DNA of 64,000 bases from Brachyhypopomus gauderio (taxonomy: Eukaryota > Chordata > Actinopteri > Gymnotiformes > Hypopomidae), in assembly GCF_052324685.1 (NCBI RefSeq), contig NC_135214.1, forward strand, positions 33,868,042 through 33,932,041, written 5' to 3'. Within the stretch, counting starts at the first letter, position 1, and each line of letters begins with the position of its first letter. The notes beneath the pieces are model-generated. The model did no database searches, was not told where the DNA came from, and saw only the letters and a program-made list of their open reading frames with translations. This document shows, piece by piece, positions 49,982-63,027 of the stretch. The translations under genes were made by a program, and so were the position numbers.

Positions 49982-52900
49982 ACATATACACAGTCTCCAC
50001 CTATTATTTAACATTAGAGTCTACATCCCATTTGCTGCTATATAAAAGTTGGTCAACCATCCTGTAGACCTCAATCTGTGGTTAGGCTCTTATCACAGGA
50101 CCTCAGTGAGATCTGTGTGGTTTGGTGAGGAATCTATCCTTTTAGCTGTGTCACTGACGTGTTGATAACTCAGACACTACTGCATCTGCTTAAACTCCCA
50201 CGATCATGCAATCAACATGTTGTTTTTAATCCTGTGTTGAGAAAAGTGTACATAATAACTAGGGGTGTGACGATACACTCAGCTCACGAGACGAGACACG
50301 ATATTGGGTTCACAAGAACGAGACGAGATTTTAAGAACACTAAAATGACAAATTATATGACTGGACAACCGACTTGTGTAAATGAGTTACACATGCATTT
50401 TGAAATGTTTTATTATAACTCTTAACATGCATTATGTAAGCATGAACTTTTAATAAACTTCTTCCTCTACAAATTGAAATTAAAATAACATTTCATAAAA
50501 ATTTAAATAAGATAAATAAAATTAAATATTTCTCCTTTGTTCAAGCACAAACAATACTACAGTGAGTCCCCGCTTAACGACGGGGTTAGAGGCTGAAAAG
50601 TCCGTTGTAAAGCAGTTTTCGTCGTTAAGCATGACCCTAGATTTAGATATGCTTTAATCGTAAATACAGTATAGAAAAAAACTAACAATGTTCTCGTGCG
50701 TACAGTGTGAGAAAGAGCGATCGCGTTGCCGAGATGGGCTGCGGTGGAGGCTACGCTACCTCAGCTTATCGTACACAACACTCCACAACACCACTGCTCC
50801 TCTGTGCACCACGCAAAATAAAATAAAAAGTCGGTGGTAACTCTGGTCCGTCGTTAACCAGACCCGTCGTTAAGTGGGGACTCACTGTATTATGTGCAAA
50901 ACAAAAAGTTCTTCTCTGTTATAGAGTGCAAATAGTACAAACAGAGCCTGAATAAGTATGTCACTGAATTTGCTGCAACTACACTGCCATGTTCATTTTT
51001 AAGAATATCAGCATGTCCACAGTGCTCCCGATATCCTTTGCTGTCTCAGCTTGCCAAAGCACCTTTCTGTCCCTGCTACCTCTGTTCAAGTGAGATATGT
51101 TGATTTGAGTACTGAGCTTTGGTGGTGCTGTAAATGTCTCTGCATCGTGCTCGTATTAACCGCGGTTTACGGCATTATTTTCATACAATGTTTGCATATG
51201 GTCCGTGTCTTATCGGCCACTCTCTTGCCATTTATCATTTCCGCCGGGTACCCAAAATGCTGCCAAACAAACGATTTGAAAGAGGCGAGGGCATCTTCAA
51301 TAGTAATACCTGTATTTTCCGACGTCATTCTGGCTGCTTGCTGGATCACAAATCTCACGAGACAACGAGAAATCTCGCTGAGTTACATCTCGGGAGATCT
51401 CGTGACATGAGATCTTGTCACACCCCTAATAATAACTGTGTTATGTCAATGAGGGCTCTCCATAAACAACCCCCTTCAGTCTAGGATTGAGATCAATCAG
51501 TGCCTGGTAAACCAGCCCTAAAGGTAGAGTGCAAATACAGGTGTGATGGGTTGCCTTGCCTGTTTTGGTGTAGTGCATCCAGTTCAGAATGACCTCAGGT
51601 GCTCGGTACCATCTTGTCACCACATAACCCGTCATCTCTGCGTCAGCATGCCGCGCCAGGCCAAAGTCCAGGATCTGTAGCCAAGATGACAAGACACTGT
51701 GAGCTTCTCCCACACCTTCAAGGGCTTCAACAACGTCAACGTCCTCCACATGACTTCGGGACCATCAACTTCTCCTTCACCATTTCTCTCCTGAAAAGCG
51801 AGAGCAATGCTAACCAACCTTCAGCTCACAGTCTTGGTTCACGGCCAGGTTGCCCGGTTTTAGATCCTGAAAATGAAAACATTGATCCATAAATTACTGC
51901 AAGTGAATTGTTTAGCAGTGACTACACTGGATTATTCACAATTAGTGGGAGTGTAATTATTAATTTTAGAAGAAATAATGGGCATAAACCAAACCGTTTT
52001 GTGCTAATGTGGATATTGCTGTGTGTACTGTTATACAAATAACTTATTTTTCCTTTTTTCACCATTAGACTATAAATTCCTAGTTTTTAAATGTTTAAAT
52101 GCATTAACACAGCAGGTAGTTCTCACTGATATCTCAGCGGAATAAAGAATAGAACATAGCAGCCTCTGCTATGTTCAGCACTGAACTAATGCTTAGAGAA
52201 TTCATTCATGTTCATCTTGCCTAAAACAGAGGTTAATTAAGCAATGCAATTTGCTGTGTAGGCACAGTGGCTCCAGCTCCGTGGAACTCTGAACCAGTCC
52301 ACATTTTTGCTCCGTTTTACCACTCCCAGCACACCTAAGCCAGGTAAACAAGGCCCAGTGGACCCAGCAGATGTGTGGGGGTGCAAGAACTGAATAAAAA
52401 TGCGGATTAGTTGCATAATTACTACGGCCTGGACTGGAAGTCTTGAAACACCAACATCGTAAACTCACTAGTCATCTCTAAATGAACTCTGCTAGTGTTT
52501 AATAAACTGCTACACTAAATATATAAAAACACATTAAGAGCAGGCTCCTGTGTGCTGTGTATGGGATTAATGCATTACTGACAAGATTGTCAACTGCATA
52601 ATGTCCTCAAGCAGAAGTAATTGATCAAAAATCATGTAAAAAGCATTGCCCCACACCACACCCCCTGTCCCGCCCCCCAGCAGTTGTGAACAGTTCTGTA
52701 CACGCAAAGGTGGAGTTTCTAACAGGAAGTACTAGACTGCATTGCTCTCATGCCTGAGGTGTAATGGCTTGGTTATGATCTGATGAATCAAAGTCTTGAA
52801 TCTCCCTCTATTATTACGCCTCCTCTGCTCACCTTACCTCAGGGTTCACCATGCTCTGACCTTACTCTACCAGGACTCCTCTCCTCCCTACACACCCCCC

Positions 52901-55900
52901 CTCACTTCTACAATGACTCCTCTCCTCTACTATAACTACGCTCCCCACAGAGTGTAAACACCTCTGTGCTATATGCTCCTATCCTAAAGATCATTGTGTC
53001 ATCAATTTGCACTTTTCCACGTGGATTTTCTCTCGCACTGCTGGTGTGAATGCTGGGATGTGACAGGGGAAGTGAGAGACCCATGTTTGCTTTTGAAAAT
53101 CCACCTTGGACATTTTGCACCATCTAAAACTAATTGCTGGCTCTTTCTATTAGAGGTATTTTAGCTGATCAGCAAAACAACAGAGACAGAGAACACAAGG
53201 TGAATGCGTTATATAAATTACACACAAGAGTTAAATAACATTCATAGGTAGAAATTAAGACATTTTTTATTAACTACACTTTTACATTCAAAATGGCTCA
53301 GATAGTTCAACAGATTAACAGAATAAATGGTTTAAAGGTGCAGATTATATCTTTAAAAAGTAGCAATTTTTAAATCATTTGAATGCCTTGATTATAATTG
53401 TTTTCGTTTGGAATAATCTGTATGTCTTGATTGTAAATTCACTTAATTAAACTGAAACTGTTGCTGACGGGCAGAGAAAAAACCTGCCGTGTGCGTCTTT
53501 AATTCAAGCCTGTGGTGAAGCCCTGATTACTGACAGCTGCTGCTCAGTGGTGCCAAGCACTTACCCTGTGAATTATGCCAGCGCTGTGAATGTACTGTTG
53601 AGAGATTAAAAAAACCCAAACATGAGTTACTCTCCAGAAATTAGTCATGTGTATTACAGTTTAACTATGTTTTTAAAAAATATTCATCAGAGGATGCAAG
53701 ATTTGTTCTAAATACTTTCTGCATTTTCTGTGTACATGTTAGGAATTACAGTATAATTTATATATTTGAACTAAAAAGTTCAACATTGTCTTCAGGCAGT
53801 TATCTCACTGACTGTAGTTGACACACTGATTCTGAAAGTCTACCTTTAGTCCACAGAGCATCTGGTAGACCAGGAACTGCACGCGGTCTTCAGACAGCAC
53901 GCCTCGCACCTTGGACAGGTCTGTGTACATGTACGGCATCACCAGGTAGCTGAAACGTGAACCCAGATCTGGTGCTGTGTTGTGTTTTGTCTCCTCCACA
54001 GCACACTTCACAATCTCTACTCCAGTGGTTTATTGTATTGTGCAGTTTTCGCTATTACCGCCTAATAAAGCTTGTTTGCATGCTGCATAGACTCTCAGCA
54101 TAAAATATTTTCATCATTCTGTATGCATAAGCATTTGCATACATATACAGACAATAAAACAACAGAATCGCATTATATCATCTTCCAAGACAACCAGCTC
54201 AAGCTGTTTGTGGCTTCGTGTGTAATGGCGACCATCTGGAAAAGTCAGTTATGAGGAAACGTGCTGAAGCAAATTTCACTCACAAGTCTTGAAAGGTTTC
54301 TAGGCGCTGGGCGGGTGTGAAGACATCCAACAGGCCGATCACCTGGAGCCAGCAAGCAGAAGGAATTTAAGCATAAACGAACCTGTCTTCGATTTCACAG
54401 CTGGTCATGTATTGCTTCATCATACTGTTATGATTGTCTTATCTTCACAACAGCAAGAACTGTATAGTAAGTGGCTGATGTAGTCGACAGTGAAACGGTG
54501 TGCTCCTCACCGCTGCGTGTGGGAACAGAGCCCACCTTTGAAAGCTATTAACAGAGTAATCAGATTCTTGTCCCAACAAGTCTTGTCTTAACTTGAGCAC
54601 TGAACAAATTCTCTGCTGATGATACTTAAGCAGGTATGAATAGGCTCTCTTGAAAACCTGAGTAATCTACCACCAAGAAAAGAATGTTAAAAAGGAATTT
54701 TAACAACTTTTCCAATCTATTGTATCTCTACCGTGTGACACTACAAACAATCAAATGCTTCTCTAGACTTAGAAATGTCTAAATAAACAAAGAAACTAGG
54801 GATGCAAATGATTAATCGACTTTCGATTAATTGTCGATCAAGAGGTTAGTCGATCAAAATGTATTAATCACGATTAATCGTTAGAGCGCGCTACTGTAGT
54901 AACTTGAACAGAGCGTAAGAACGAGAAGTGAACACGTGTCGCGAAAGACCAGAGTGGAAAATAAAATGAAGCGGGCGAAAAGACGTGCGGTGTGGGACCA
55001 TTTTGAAGCGGGTTCGGGAAACAAGACAGAAACTGCGTAATCCAGAAAATCCCGATGAGGGAAACTTTATTTTCCACGCAACTCAAACAATAGCACCGTT
55101 CTCTCTCCGCTCCCCCAGTGTCACTTAGGACCAAGTGCCTGTCTGTTAGGGAATTCGCTGCTAGGAGTAGTACTCGCTACAATTTCAACATTGTTAATTT
55201 AGGCAAAGAAGTCAAATATTCTCTGTGTAATGCGGTATTGAAGTACAACAATTCCACTAGCTCACTCAATTATCATTTGAACACCGTGCAGCTGTCCTGC
55301 ATATCACCACTGCACCTGGTCAACCTAAAATCACAGCTACACTTGGAAGGCGAGCGTTTTCGAAGCTCGCTACGAATAAAGAAGAGTGAGCTAAAAACAA
55401 AGCTAGCTACTGCTACTGCTGTAGCACTTACAACAGATTGTTGGACGGCTCTAACAACAGAAAGTTACATTACCGTGACGTGCCACTACACTGACGAGAA
55501 CTGGCAGCTAAAATCTGCAGTGCTGATTACGACGAACATGTCGGATAGACACACCGCTGACAATTTAGCTGACAAGCTCAATGATGTTGTGGAGACTTGG
55601 GCACTCTCCGGTCGTGTTACAGCGTGTGTTCACTACAACGCTAGAAACATTGTCCAAGCATAGGCTCAATAATATTCTGTTTGGCTCTCTATTTAATTTC
55701 TTTTTTTTGTCTAATGTCTAATGTTTCAAATGCAAGAACGGAGCCAGTCCTTAATTTATTCCTTTTTAAATGAAAGAATGTATTTTGTTATACCATAAAA
55801 ATTTCCTAATGCAATTACTTGAGCAATATATAATACAATATACTTCTCATAATATAATATATACTTTTTGAACAAAGTGAACCATTTAGCTGATATTTTT

Positions 55901-58900
55901 AAAGGCCCTATTGAAACACTGAAATTCAGGTGAAAAACGCCGCTTATCGATTAATCGAAAGTCGATCGATAAGATCAATCAACTAACGATTAATGAATTA
56001 ATCGATAATTTGCATCCCTAAAAGAAACAAATAAATAACAGAGACGACCAGGGTATTCACACTTTATATCTCTGTATGTTTACATTTATATCTGAAATGT
56101 TTTTATTTTGAATGTCTGACAGTCTTTTGTCTAAGAGTCTGACCGTGTATGCTTGAGGCAACATTTTATGAAACACCTGTGTGGATAAGAAATAATGACT
56201 AAGTGAAAGGGGAAAAAGGTGTTTTCATATCATGACAACTAGATGTATAACACTGATTAATAGTGTTAAGATCAACATGTCATACTGTGGTTTTCACACT
56301 TTCATTTTATTCATCTTAAAATAAATATTATTTTCTTTTTCCATGAACACACGAACGAATAGTTTTGCATTTCGTTCATGAGCAAATATGATTGACTTAT
56401 ATTGCATTGAGAGCATGGTCAAGAACAATCTGTAGGATGGTGAGATGTCTAGATAAATCCAAGGATAATTAAAATGCTTTTGCTTCAGTGCAGGGTTCAG
56501 GCCAACCTACTAATATGCCTTTTTTTTCTTTGAGCGGGCTGTCGGTGCTTGAGAGACAGAGATGTTGTAATGCGGAGCCAACCTGGGCCAGACTCCTCTA
56601 CCAAGCACAAACACATCCCGAGCAGCGATTGCTCTTTCTTTCTTCCTTTCTTTTTGTGTGTCCATCAGCTGGAAAGCTGAGAGCACCATTATTTTAAGAG
56701 AAACAAAGCTGTGTGTCATTACTCCTCTGCCTCTTTCTCCGACCACAGAGTCCCAGGACGATCTTCCCGCCGTCAGCTACCCACGCCGCCGACATCTCGC
56801 CACGACTGCAGCAGGAAACGCACTTTAAATACACACATTTTCCTACTTCAGCCCGCGGCAGAAAATCCACACTATTGACAGGGGGGCACAAACTATCTGC
56901 CCCATTTTCTAGGCAGATATACTGAATATCCTCCATTTTATAGGCAGATATACTGAATTTTACTGAGTCTCTGTACAACCTGTGTTAAAAGGTTTGTGGA
57001 TAGTTGTACCAACTGTACATTTACGCCAAGGTTATTTGTCCTGCTTCCTTTTGCTATTAGCTGTTATCACACTTTAAATCTCGTGAAACTGGCAACACAG
57101 AACACGACCAGAATTAAAACTTAAGTCCTGCACAGCCATTCTGACCTAAACTACAGACAATATCTTACTGCTTAGATTTCAAAGATATTTCAGCCAAGTA
57201 TTTTTCTGTGTCATTTCATGTTTATAGGCCATGGAAGCGTAGGATGTGGAGAAATAAACATTCCGATATAGATAACGGGACATTTGGGAGAACTGGAAGA
57301 GGACTTCATGTTTCTGGATATACAGCTATAGCTGTAGTCTAATTCAAACCTTAAATATAAGATAATAACAACAACACTAATACATTTTAAGTAATAATAA
57401 ACAAATGCAATATAGGTCAGAAAAAACTGCCTTTCTCAAACTTCAGTGAGTGCATAATGACACCATGAATAATGCTTGTCTTCCAAATCCTTCATTTTTC
57501 AACTTTGAGAGATTTTAGAAGCGAAACACAAAACTAAACCCATCCATTACCATGTAACGGGTACATGAGCACAGATAACACCAGCTCGGGTATAAACGAC
57601 CCGACGGTAAAGTGCTTCTCCCTCTGCTCCCCAGGGTCACTTCCAGAAGCCAGGAAAGAGGAGGACAGAAGCCCGTTATGTCTACCTGGAGCAAACGAGC
57701 CCGCACCCTAACGTGGCGTTAACGGAGCAGAGCAGTACATCACGGTCGGACGTCCGCTACAGGAAACTCACGTTGTCGTGTTTCATGTGCTTGAGCAGTC
57801 TCAGCTCCCGGTAGGCCCTCTTGGCGAAGATGTCCGACTGGAAGGGCCTGTGCAGTTTCTTGATGGCTACCTTCTCGTTGGTCTTCAAGTTGAGTGAGGA
57901 GCTGCAGGGCAGAGAGGCAGAGAAAGGCAAAGTGGTGAAGACTGGACGTCCAGTCCCAACCCTAACCCAGCCACGACGCCGACACACTGAACACCACATC
58001 TGTTTTTAAAACAGGCGCGCCTCAACATTCGTACCCAGTGGAAGGAGAAATACAAAATCTATTCTTTTGTCATTCTACACCATATCCTTAACATTGGAGC
58101 AAAATACGTGTTAGTCTAAGGATGATAAGGTTGGGGTATTTTGAGAGCTTGGTGTAACATCAGTGAAGACCTTCCATTAAATGATCCTCTGACCGTTCAC
58201 AATCCCAGACTCTCACTCCTCACTCATGTAGCTGCACTATTACTTTTCACATTTGTTTCAGTGTAATACCTGCTTACTTCACATTAGTTTCTGACTACCA
58301 ATTCCAAGGAATAAAAACAAAATAACAATGCAATGAATCGTCAAAACACACATCATGCCAATGCGTGCACCAGTTGTATCTGTTACTTATCGAGGTAAAG
58401 TTGTGCTTCGAGTTGACTGGGCTCGGGAGTGTAGACTGAAAGCAGGTCTGGGGTCTTCGTTGTGTTTCTCACGCAACCACAGTACTTTCAAAGACCCAAC
58501 AGGAAATTTGTGCGACAACTGTTGGAATCTGAAATACCGTGACACGGCATCCGTTTCTTACGCTTTTGGCTGGCTGAAATTACAACTGGGGGCTGAAGGA
58601 ATACGTCTCCATTTGCATTAGGTGTGATTAATAGACGCCGAATAATATGAATAAAGCACATTACAGACCACAGGCACACGAAATCCACTTGATTTGTGGA
58701 AACTTCTGCAGCATATCACAACAAAACGAACGACTGGTGTCGAGTAGGCCCGTCTATACATTGGTCTGTACTTTCCACTTGAGAAAGTATAGACAAAAGA
58801 AAACACCTGAACATGGAAGTTCCACAACAGACAGGCCGCTTTTACAGTAAGTGAAACGGGCGGATAATTTCCCGAAATGGCTGCAGTACCGAACCATGGG

Positions 58901-59238
58901 CAAGAGCAGTAAATCATAGCAGACGGGTTTCCAAACAGTAGTTTATTCCTGCGCTACAACGCCATTAGAGCCGACAGACACAGGCCTAACCCTCTCGGTT
59001 CTTCAAAATAACTCCATCAGACCAGCCCGAGTGGTCGGAACCGCCTTCTGCTCTGCAGTCAGGGGACCGAACGGGCGAACCGACTACCTGCAGCAGGAGA
59101 GGATAGGCTAACTCACCAGACGGTGCCATAGGCTCCGGTTCCGATCTGCTTCAAGCGCACGTATTTCTCCGGCACTTCCCACACGGTGCCGTTGATCTCT
59201 TCGCGATTAAACGCTGGCTGCGACTCCGTTGAGTCCAT
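48476..59238 (-). CDS. mapk13: p38 delta MAP kinase (MAPK13), complete, 12 exons
   Basis: Stress-activated Ser/Thr kinase activated by MKK3/6. Exons from 5': 59117-59238, 57772-57901, 54284-54342, 53844-53949, 53565-53594, 51819-51866, 51560-51674, 49698-49769, 49385-49464, 49073-49151, 48662-48835, 48476-48561; total 1101 nt, 366 residues (human 365). The Gly loop IGTGAYGTV is at 32-40, the catalytic Lys of VAIK at 55, HRD at 148-150, DFG at 168-170 and the TGY activation motif at 180-182. All catalytic residues are present. The docking/C-terminal part reads [15 protein letters not shown] and ends [18 protein letters not shown]13 is chosen over MAPK12/11/14 by [28 protein letters not shown] and adjacency to brpf3; MAPK12 is the closest alternative. 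Intron 7 is GC-AG. Two hAT elements sit in introns. Confidence 0.92.
50560..50887. mobile_element. Pogo/Tigger-like MITE, copy 2 (nested in hAT)
   Basis: 328 bp, ends CAGTGAGTCCCCGCTTAACG and CGTTAAGTGGGGACTCACTG, near-perfect inverted repeats, flanked by TA at 558-559 and 888-889 of the 50-kb segment. Its inverted repeats are better preserved than those of copy 1. It contains no ORF of note. Confidence 0.82.
51167..51358 (-). pseudogene. Remnant of a hAT transposase BED zinc finger
   Basis: A 63-codon minus-strand frame contains [16 protein letters not shown] and later [17 protein letters not shown]. The WxHF block followed by a CxxC is the layout of BED fingers at the start of hAT/ZBED transposases. 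The frame ends there and no catalytic core follows, so this is a relic inside the hAT element. Confidence 0.6.
51554..51560 (-). other. mapk13: GC splice donor of mapk13 intron 7
   Basis: Exon 7 ends ACCAAAACAG and is followed by GCAAGG on the minus strand, so the donor is GC rather than GT. The rest matches the strong GC-AG consensus (AG|GCAAG). Phase 1 joins correctly to exon 8 (TGGATATCTGG at 49769), restoring Val-Asp-Ile-Trp. Confidence 0.8.
51867..53564. other. mapk13 intron 5
   Basis: AT-rich intron between the HRD exon and the LKPGN exon. No repeat structure, ORF or regulatory motif that I can support. Confidence 0.5.
54797..56020. mobile_element. Second hAT element with perfect 8-bp target duplication
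   Basis: The ends TAGGGATGCAAAT and ATTTGCATCCCTA are inverted repeats. AAAGAAAC flanks both sides (54789-54796 and 56021-56028). The element is 1224 bp and lies in mapk13 intron 2. Inside both ends are repeated ATTAATCGA/TCGATTAAT motifs, likely transposase-binding subterminal sites. Confidence 0.9.
55118..55663 (+). pseudogene. Truncated hAT transposase fragment
   Basis: An open frame of up to 181 codons within the hAT element. It contains [20 protein letters not shown] and [19 protein letters not shown], typical of the N-terminal catalytic half of hAT (ZBED-like) transposases. The DxW block is present, but the later catalytic Glu region and the C-terminal dimerisation domain are missing and the frame stops at 55663. 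Not expected to be active. Confidence 0.7.
56029..57771. other. mapk13 intron 2, part nearest exon 2
   Basis: No coding signal. Poly-A/T tracts and a weak GGCAGATATACTGAAT duplication at 56911-56929 and 56943-56959 are the only structure noticed. Confidence 0.4.
57902..59116. other. mapk13 intron 1
   Basis: Ordinary intron sequence with no coding signal or recognised repeat. Confidence 0.5.
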
Positions 59239-59764
59239 TTCTCCAAGCAGAAACACGGGACCGCTCCTCGGTGCCTTCAGTACTCCGCATTCGCCTTAAC
59301 GAGCTCCAGAAGGTCACCGCCTGAGAATGAATTTGCCTACAGGAAAAAAAAAACCCGCTACCGTGTTACACTTTTGCTTTTGCAGCGACTGAAGGTGTTG
59401 TGAAGAGCGACACACGTTCGTGCGATGTGAAGGCCATGGTGAGAGTGGTTCTCCTGCTGGAGGAACACCTCATCTCCGTGCTGATGTCATCCTCCCACCT
59501 CCCTACACAACTATTCGCAACAAGTCTGTCACTTTTGATTTCCGCCCGCTGGCGTGAGATGTTTTGAACGTGGTGTTGAGTATCTAAACGAGATTGAAAC
59601 TGCTTTGGAGAAAACGATATTAAAATGTATATAAACCACTTGTGCGCGCCTGTCGGGTAAAATAACCCCGCGAGAAGATGTGCAACAAGATCCTTCAAGT
59701 ACACTCGGCGAGTATCAACTCGTAAACGAGGCAACGTCAGCTGCAGTATCGACGTTAAAACGAC

Positions 59765-59811
<47 letters not shown>

Positions 59812-59821
59812 TGAGAGAGAG

Positions 59822-59857
<36 letters not shown>

Positions 59858-59890
59858 TGTGTGTGTGAGAGAGTGTTTGTGTGTGTGTGC

Positions 59891-59925
<35 letters not shown>

Positions 59926-59945
59926 GGCGAGAGAGAGAGATAGAG
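59765..59945. repeat. Compound (GT)n/(GA)n microsatellite
   Basis: GT tracts alternate with GA tracts about 530 bp upstream of the mapk13 start codon. Confidence 0.92.
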
Positions 59946-60774
59946 CGCAAGTCAAATCATTCAACATCAACACTTCATGTGGACTTATTTATGATTTGAT
60001 CTCGTCACTGAGCGCAGCTCGCCATTTTCTACAGTTAGTTGTTTTCAGGTTTCCATACCATAGCAGATCAATCTATCTGACTTCTACACAGTGGATAGCA
60101 TATTAAATACCAACAATTATTTCATGCGACCTAATCCATCAGATTCAAGTTAGGTAATCTAACGTAATATTTGCTGTTAATTGTTTGTCAGAGTTAAAAC
60201 TCACATTTTCTTTGTATTTCATTTTTGTATTCATAGTATTAAACTAAAATTCTAGTATTGATACTTTCAGATAAGTAACGCCAGTCTCTATGTAAAAAGG
60301 TTTTATTCATTTTCTCATAATGTACTACAATGTTAAAACACAATACTCTCTACTGCCCCCTGTCTGTGTTAGAGTAATGCTTGGAATCAGAACTCGGTGG
60401 GTGTAAATCCTGCTGGTTATGGATGTACCCATACATATTCTTGTGGTTTGCCGCATGGTTTGATGCCAGAAAAGGACATACATAGGATACCTCACTGATG
60501 AGAGATAAGCGTGTCGACATTTTGATCTTGCACTAAATTGTCTCTCTGCTTTTAATTATTCGCTAGACTTGGCAAATATATACTGTAAAACAGATAAGCT
60601 TCGATTTCATGCAAAGTTGAAACCATTGGTTTACATGCATTGTACATAATGACCACTAGATGGCGCGATACTGCTATAGATAGAAAGTCAATCTGGTCCT
60701 CATTTGAGACGTAGTTTGGAACATTGATATAGGAATGGATATAGACCAGTATTAATCGAACTCATTTGAGCTAA

Positions 60775-60793
60775 ATCTCTCTCTCTCTCACTC

Positions 60794-60874
<81 letters not shown>
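60775..60874. repeat. Compound (CT)n(CA)n microsatellite
   Basis: About 33 CT units followed by about 16 CA units in intergenic DNA. Confidence 0.92.
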
Positions 60875-60877
<3 letters not shown>

Positions 60878-61508
60878 AGTTGGCAGAATTAAAATGTTTC
60901 CTTCTGTCAAAGACGATCTTCATTTGCTGGCGAAAGGACATAGATGAGAAGTCATCACTTCCCCTGGCTTCCTGTGTTGCAGTGCAGAGATAATTGGTTC
61001 ATTAGTTGGAGTGTGTACCACTGTGGTGGGCTCTTCCTTCCTGAGCTAACGCTTCGTGCGGGGTCTTGACTCGCACCCTCTGCACCGCAGCTAAATGTCA
61101 GTGGCGCCGCTGTAATATATTCCTAATGCCGGCATTTCAATTCATTTAAAATTCATTGAGCTTGTTAAACAGGAATACATGTTAAAGCAAGTTAGCAGCA
61201 ACTCGTGTTTGAATCTAGGTGACCGTAGCTGTCGTATTTCGCTTAATTTTTTTCATACATTGGGGAATGTTCAAAAGGTTTGCAAAAGGTTTCGTTTTTA
61301 TTTAGTTTCCAGAGTTTGATGTCATACAGTTACACGAGGCTTATCTCTGAGAACAGGCTGCTGTGTCCCAAGCTCTCTGAAGACATCTTGAGTGCTCTTA
61401 AGATACCTGACTTATGTTTCATCTCAGTATATTTCTGAATGACATTCAAGAACATATACTAACCAAACTCTTTATTAGAGACTCGTGATAGGTGTAGTTA
61501 TAGTTTGT

Positions 61509-61625
<117 letters not shown>

Positions 61626-63005
61626 CTAGTGTGCCTAACAAATTGTACCAGATCAAAATTCACAACCACTGATACCATGAGAGTGGAACATCCAGTAATA
61701 CATCTGGTCACCAGTGGCTATGTGGTCAGAAACTGGCCAGTAATGATCAGGATAGAGAGTGTCTGATGAATCAGACTGGCAAACAGATGGGCACTGTCTG
61801 ACACTGTATGCAAATCAGACATGCAAAGAGATGGGCACTGTCTGATACTGTATGCAAATCAAATGACCCATTGTCCACTGAATGTAGGTACAAATTATTT
61901 TAATAAATTAGTTGAATGTGTAAGACAATGTCAGTTTTTGGGGTGTCTGACGAAATTGCATAGCACACATTGACCTTTATATGCACTATATGCACAGTGA
62001 GTTTAAGAACTTCCATTACTGCTCACTTTAACTCCTCTGAGAAGCGTTGCAGACGTTTTCCTGATGCTTTGGATGGAGAGGATTAGAGCCAGAGAGACTA
62101 ATAAACACAGAGTGAGTGAACGAACCAGGAAGAAAAACATTCATTACTCTCACGCTTCTCCTAATCAGCCCAGAAGGTCATGTCTTCGTGGAGAAACCAA
62201 ACAGTACATGACTGGCATTCATGATCCTCCTTGCCAGTCATCACATAGCACAGGTGCCCCAACAAAGAATGAAACCCATCAACAAATAAATAAACAAACA
62301 ACAAACAGAAACAAACCAGTAGAGAACCTTGTGGGAAAGGCATGATCTTCTCCTGGAAGACGTTCATCCTCTCCACGCCGTTGGGTCACAGTGTGGTCGT
62401 CTAGCCAGCGATTAGAAACAAGTTACAGGTGCGTGTCCACATGTTCCTCTGTCCCCTCTGGGGAATTAGCTGTATTCGATCAATGATGCTTTCTGGGAAT
62501 GGAGAAAAAGACAAGCGTGAACTGGAATGGTGGATTAATGGGGGTGACCTTGCCTCTGGCCTCGAGCCCCCCACGCAGCGTTTGAGCTTCTCCGTGGTGG
62601 CTGGCAGCCCCCCCCATACAAATGCACTGCATACACTAAGGAGGGCTTCACAGTAGCCTGGTGTAGTTCATTTTCACTGGAGATGCCAATGTCCACACCT
62701 GGGGTGCTACAGCTCTTTACAGATTAGTTCATTTAACACACCTGATTCAACATTCAGCTCAACATCAAGCCCTTAAACTCAGGTGTAGTACTGTGTGTTC
62801 AGCACTGAACACTACGCTATGGCTGTCCTTGACTTTGACAGTGTGAGTGTGACACTCCCTGTCCCCGATGTTTGCCAATGAGGTGCAGTGGGCGTGGCTA
62901 GGAACCTCACCAAGGGCTTTATTTGTGCCCGTAATCGGGCACCTGGACATGGGGCATCTTTCATCCCTTTCAATGTGGTTTTTATTATTTATTTTTATTT
63001 TTTTT

Positions 63006-63027
63006 GGGGGGGGGGGGGGGGGGGGGG
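63006..63027. repeat. Poly-G run of about 22
   Basis: An uninterrupted G homopolymer next to a T-rich stretch, intergenic. Confidence 0.9.

Larger units (their letters stand above)
50260..51428. mobile_element. Non-autonomous hAT element with perfect 8-bp target duplication
   Basis: The left end TAGGGGTGTGAC and the right end GTCACACCCCTA are exact inverted repeats. They are flanked by ATAATAAC at 50252-50259 and 51429-51436, the 8-bp duplication typical of hAT. The element is 1169 bp, includes a nested MITE, and keeps a BED-finger-like fragment on the minus strand. It lies in mapk13 intron 7. Confidence 0.88.

Noticed and set aside
51051..51484. Plus-strand ORFs of about 119 codons in the hAT element
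   Set aside because: They oppose the BED-finger-like frame and have no transposase text; best explained as antisense of a decayed transposase.
48476..59238. Assignment of the kinase to MAPK12 or MAPK14
   Set aside because: [21 protein letters not shown] and YLVMP favour MAPK13, and brpf3 is its neighbour as in human. MAPK12 stays the second choice.
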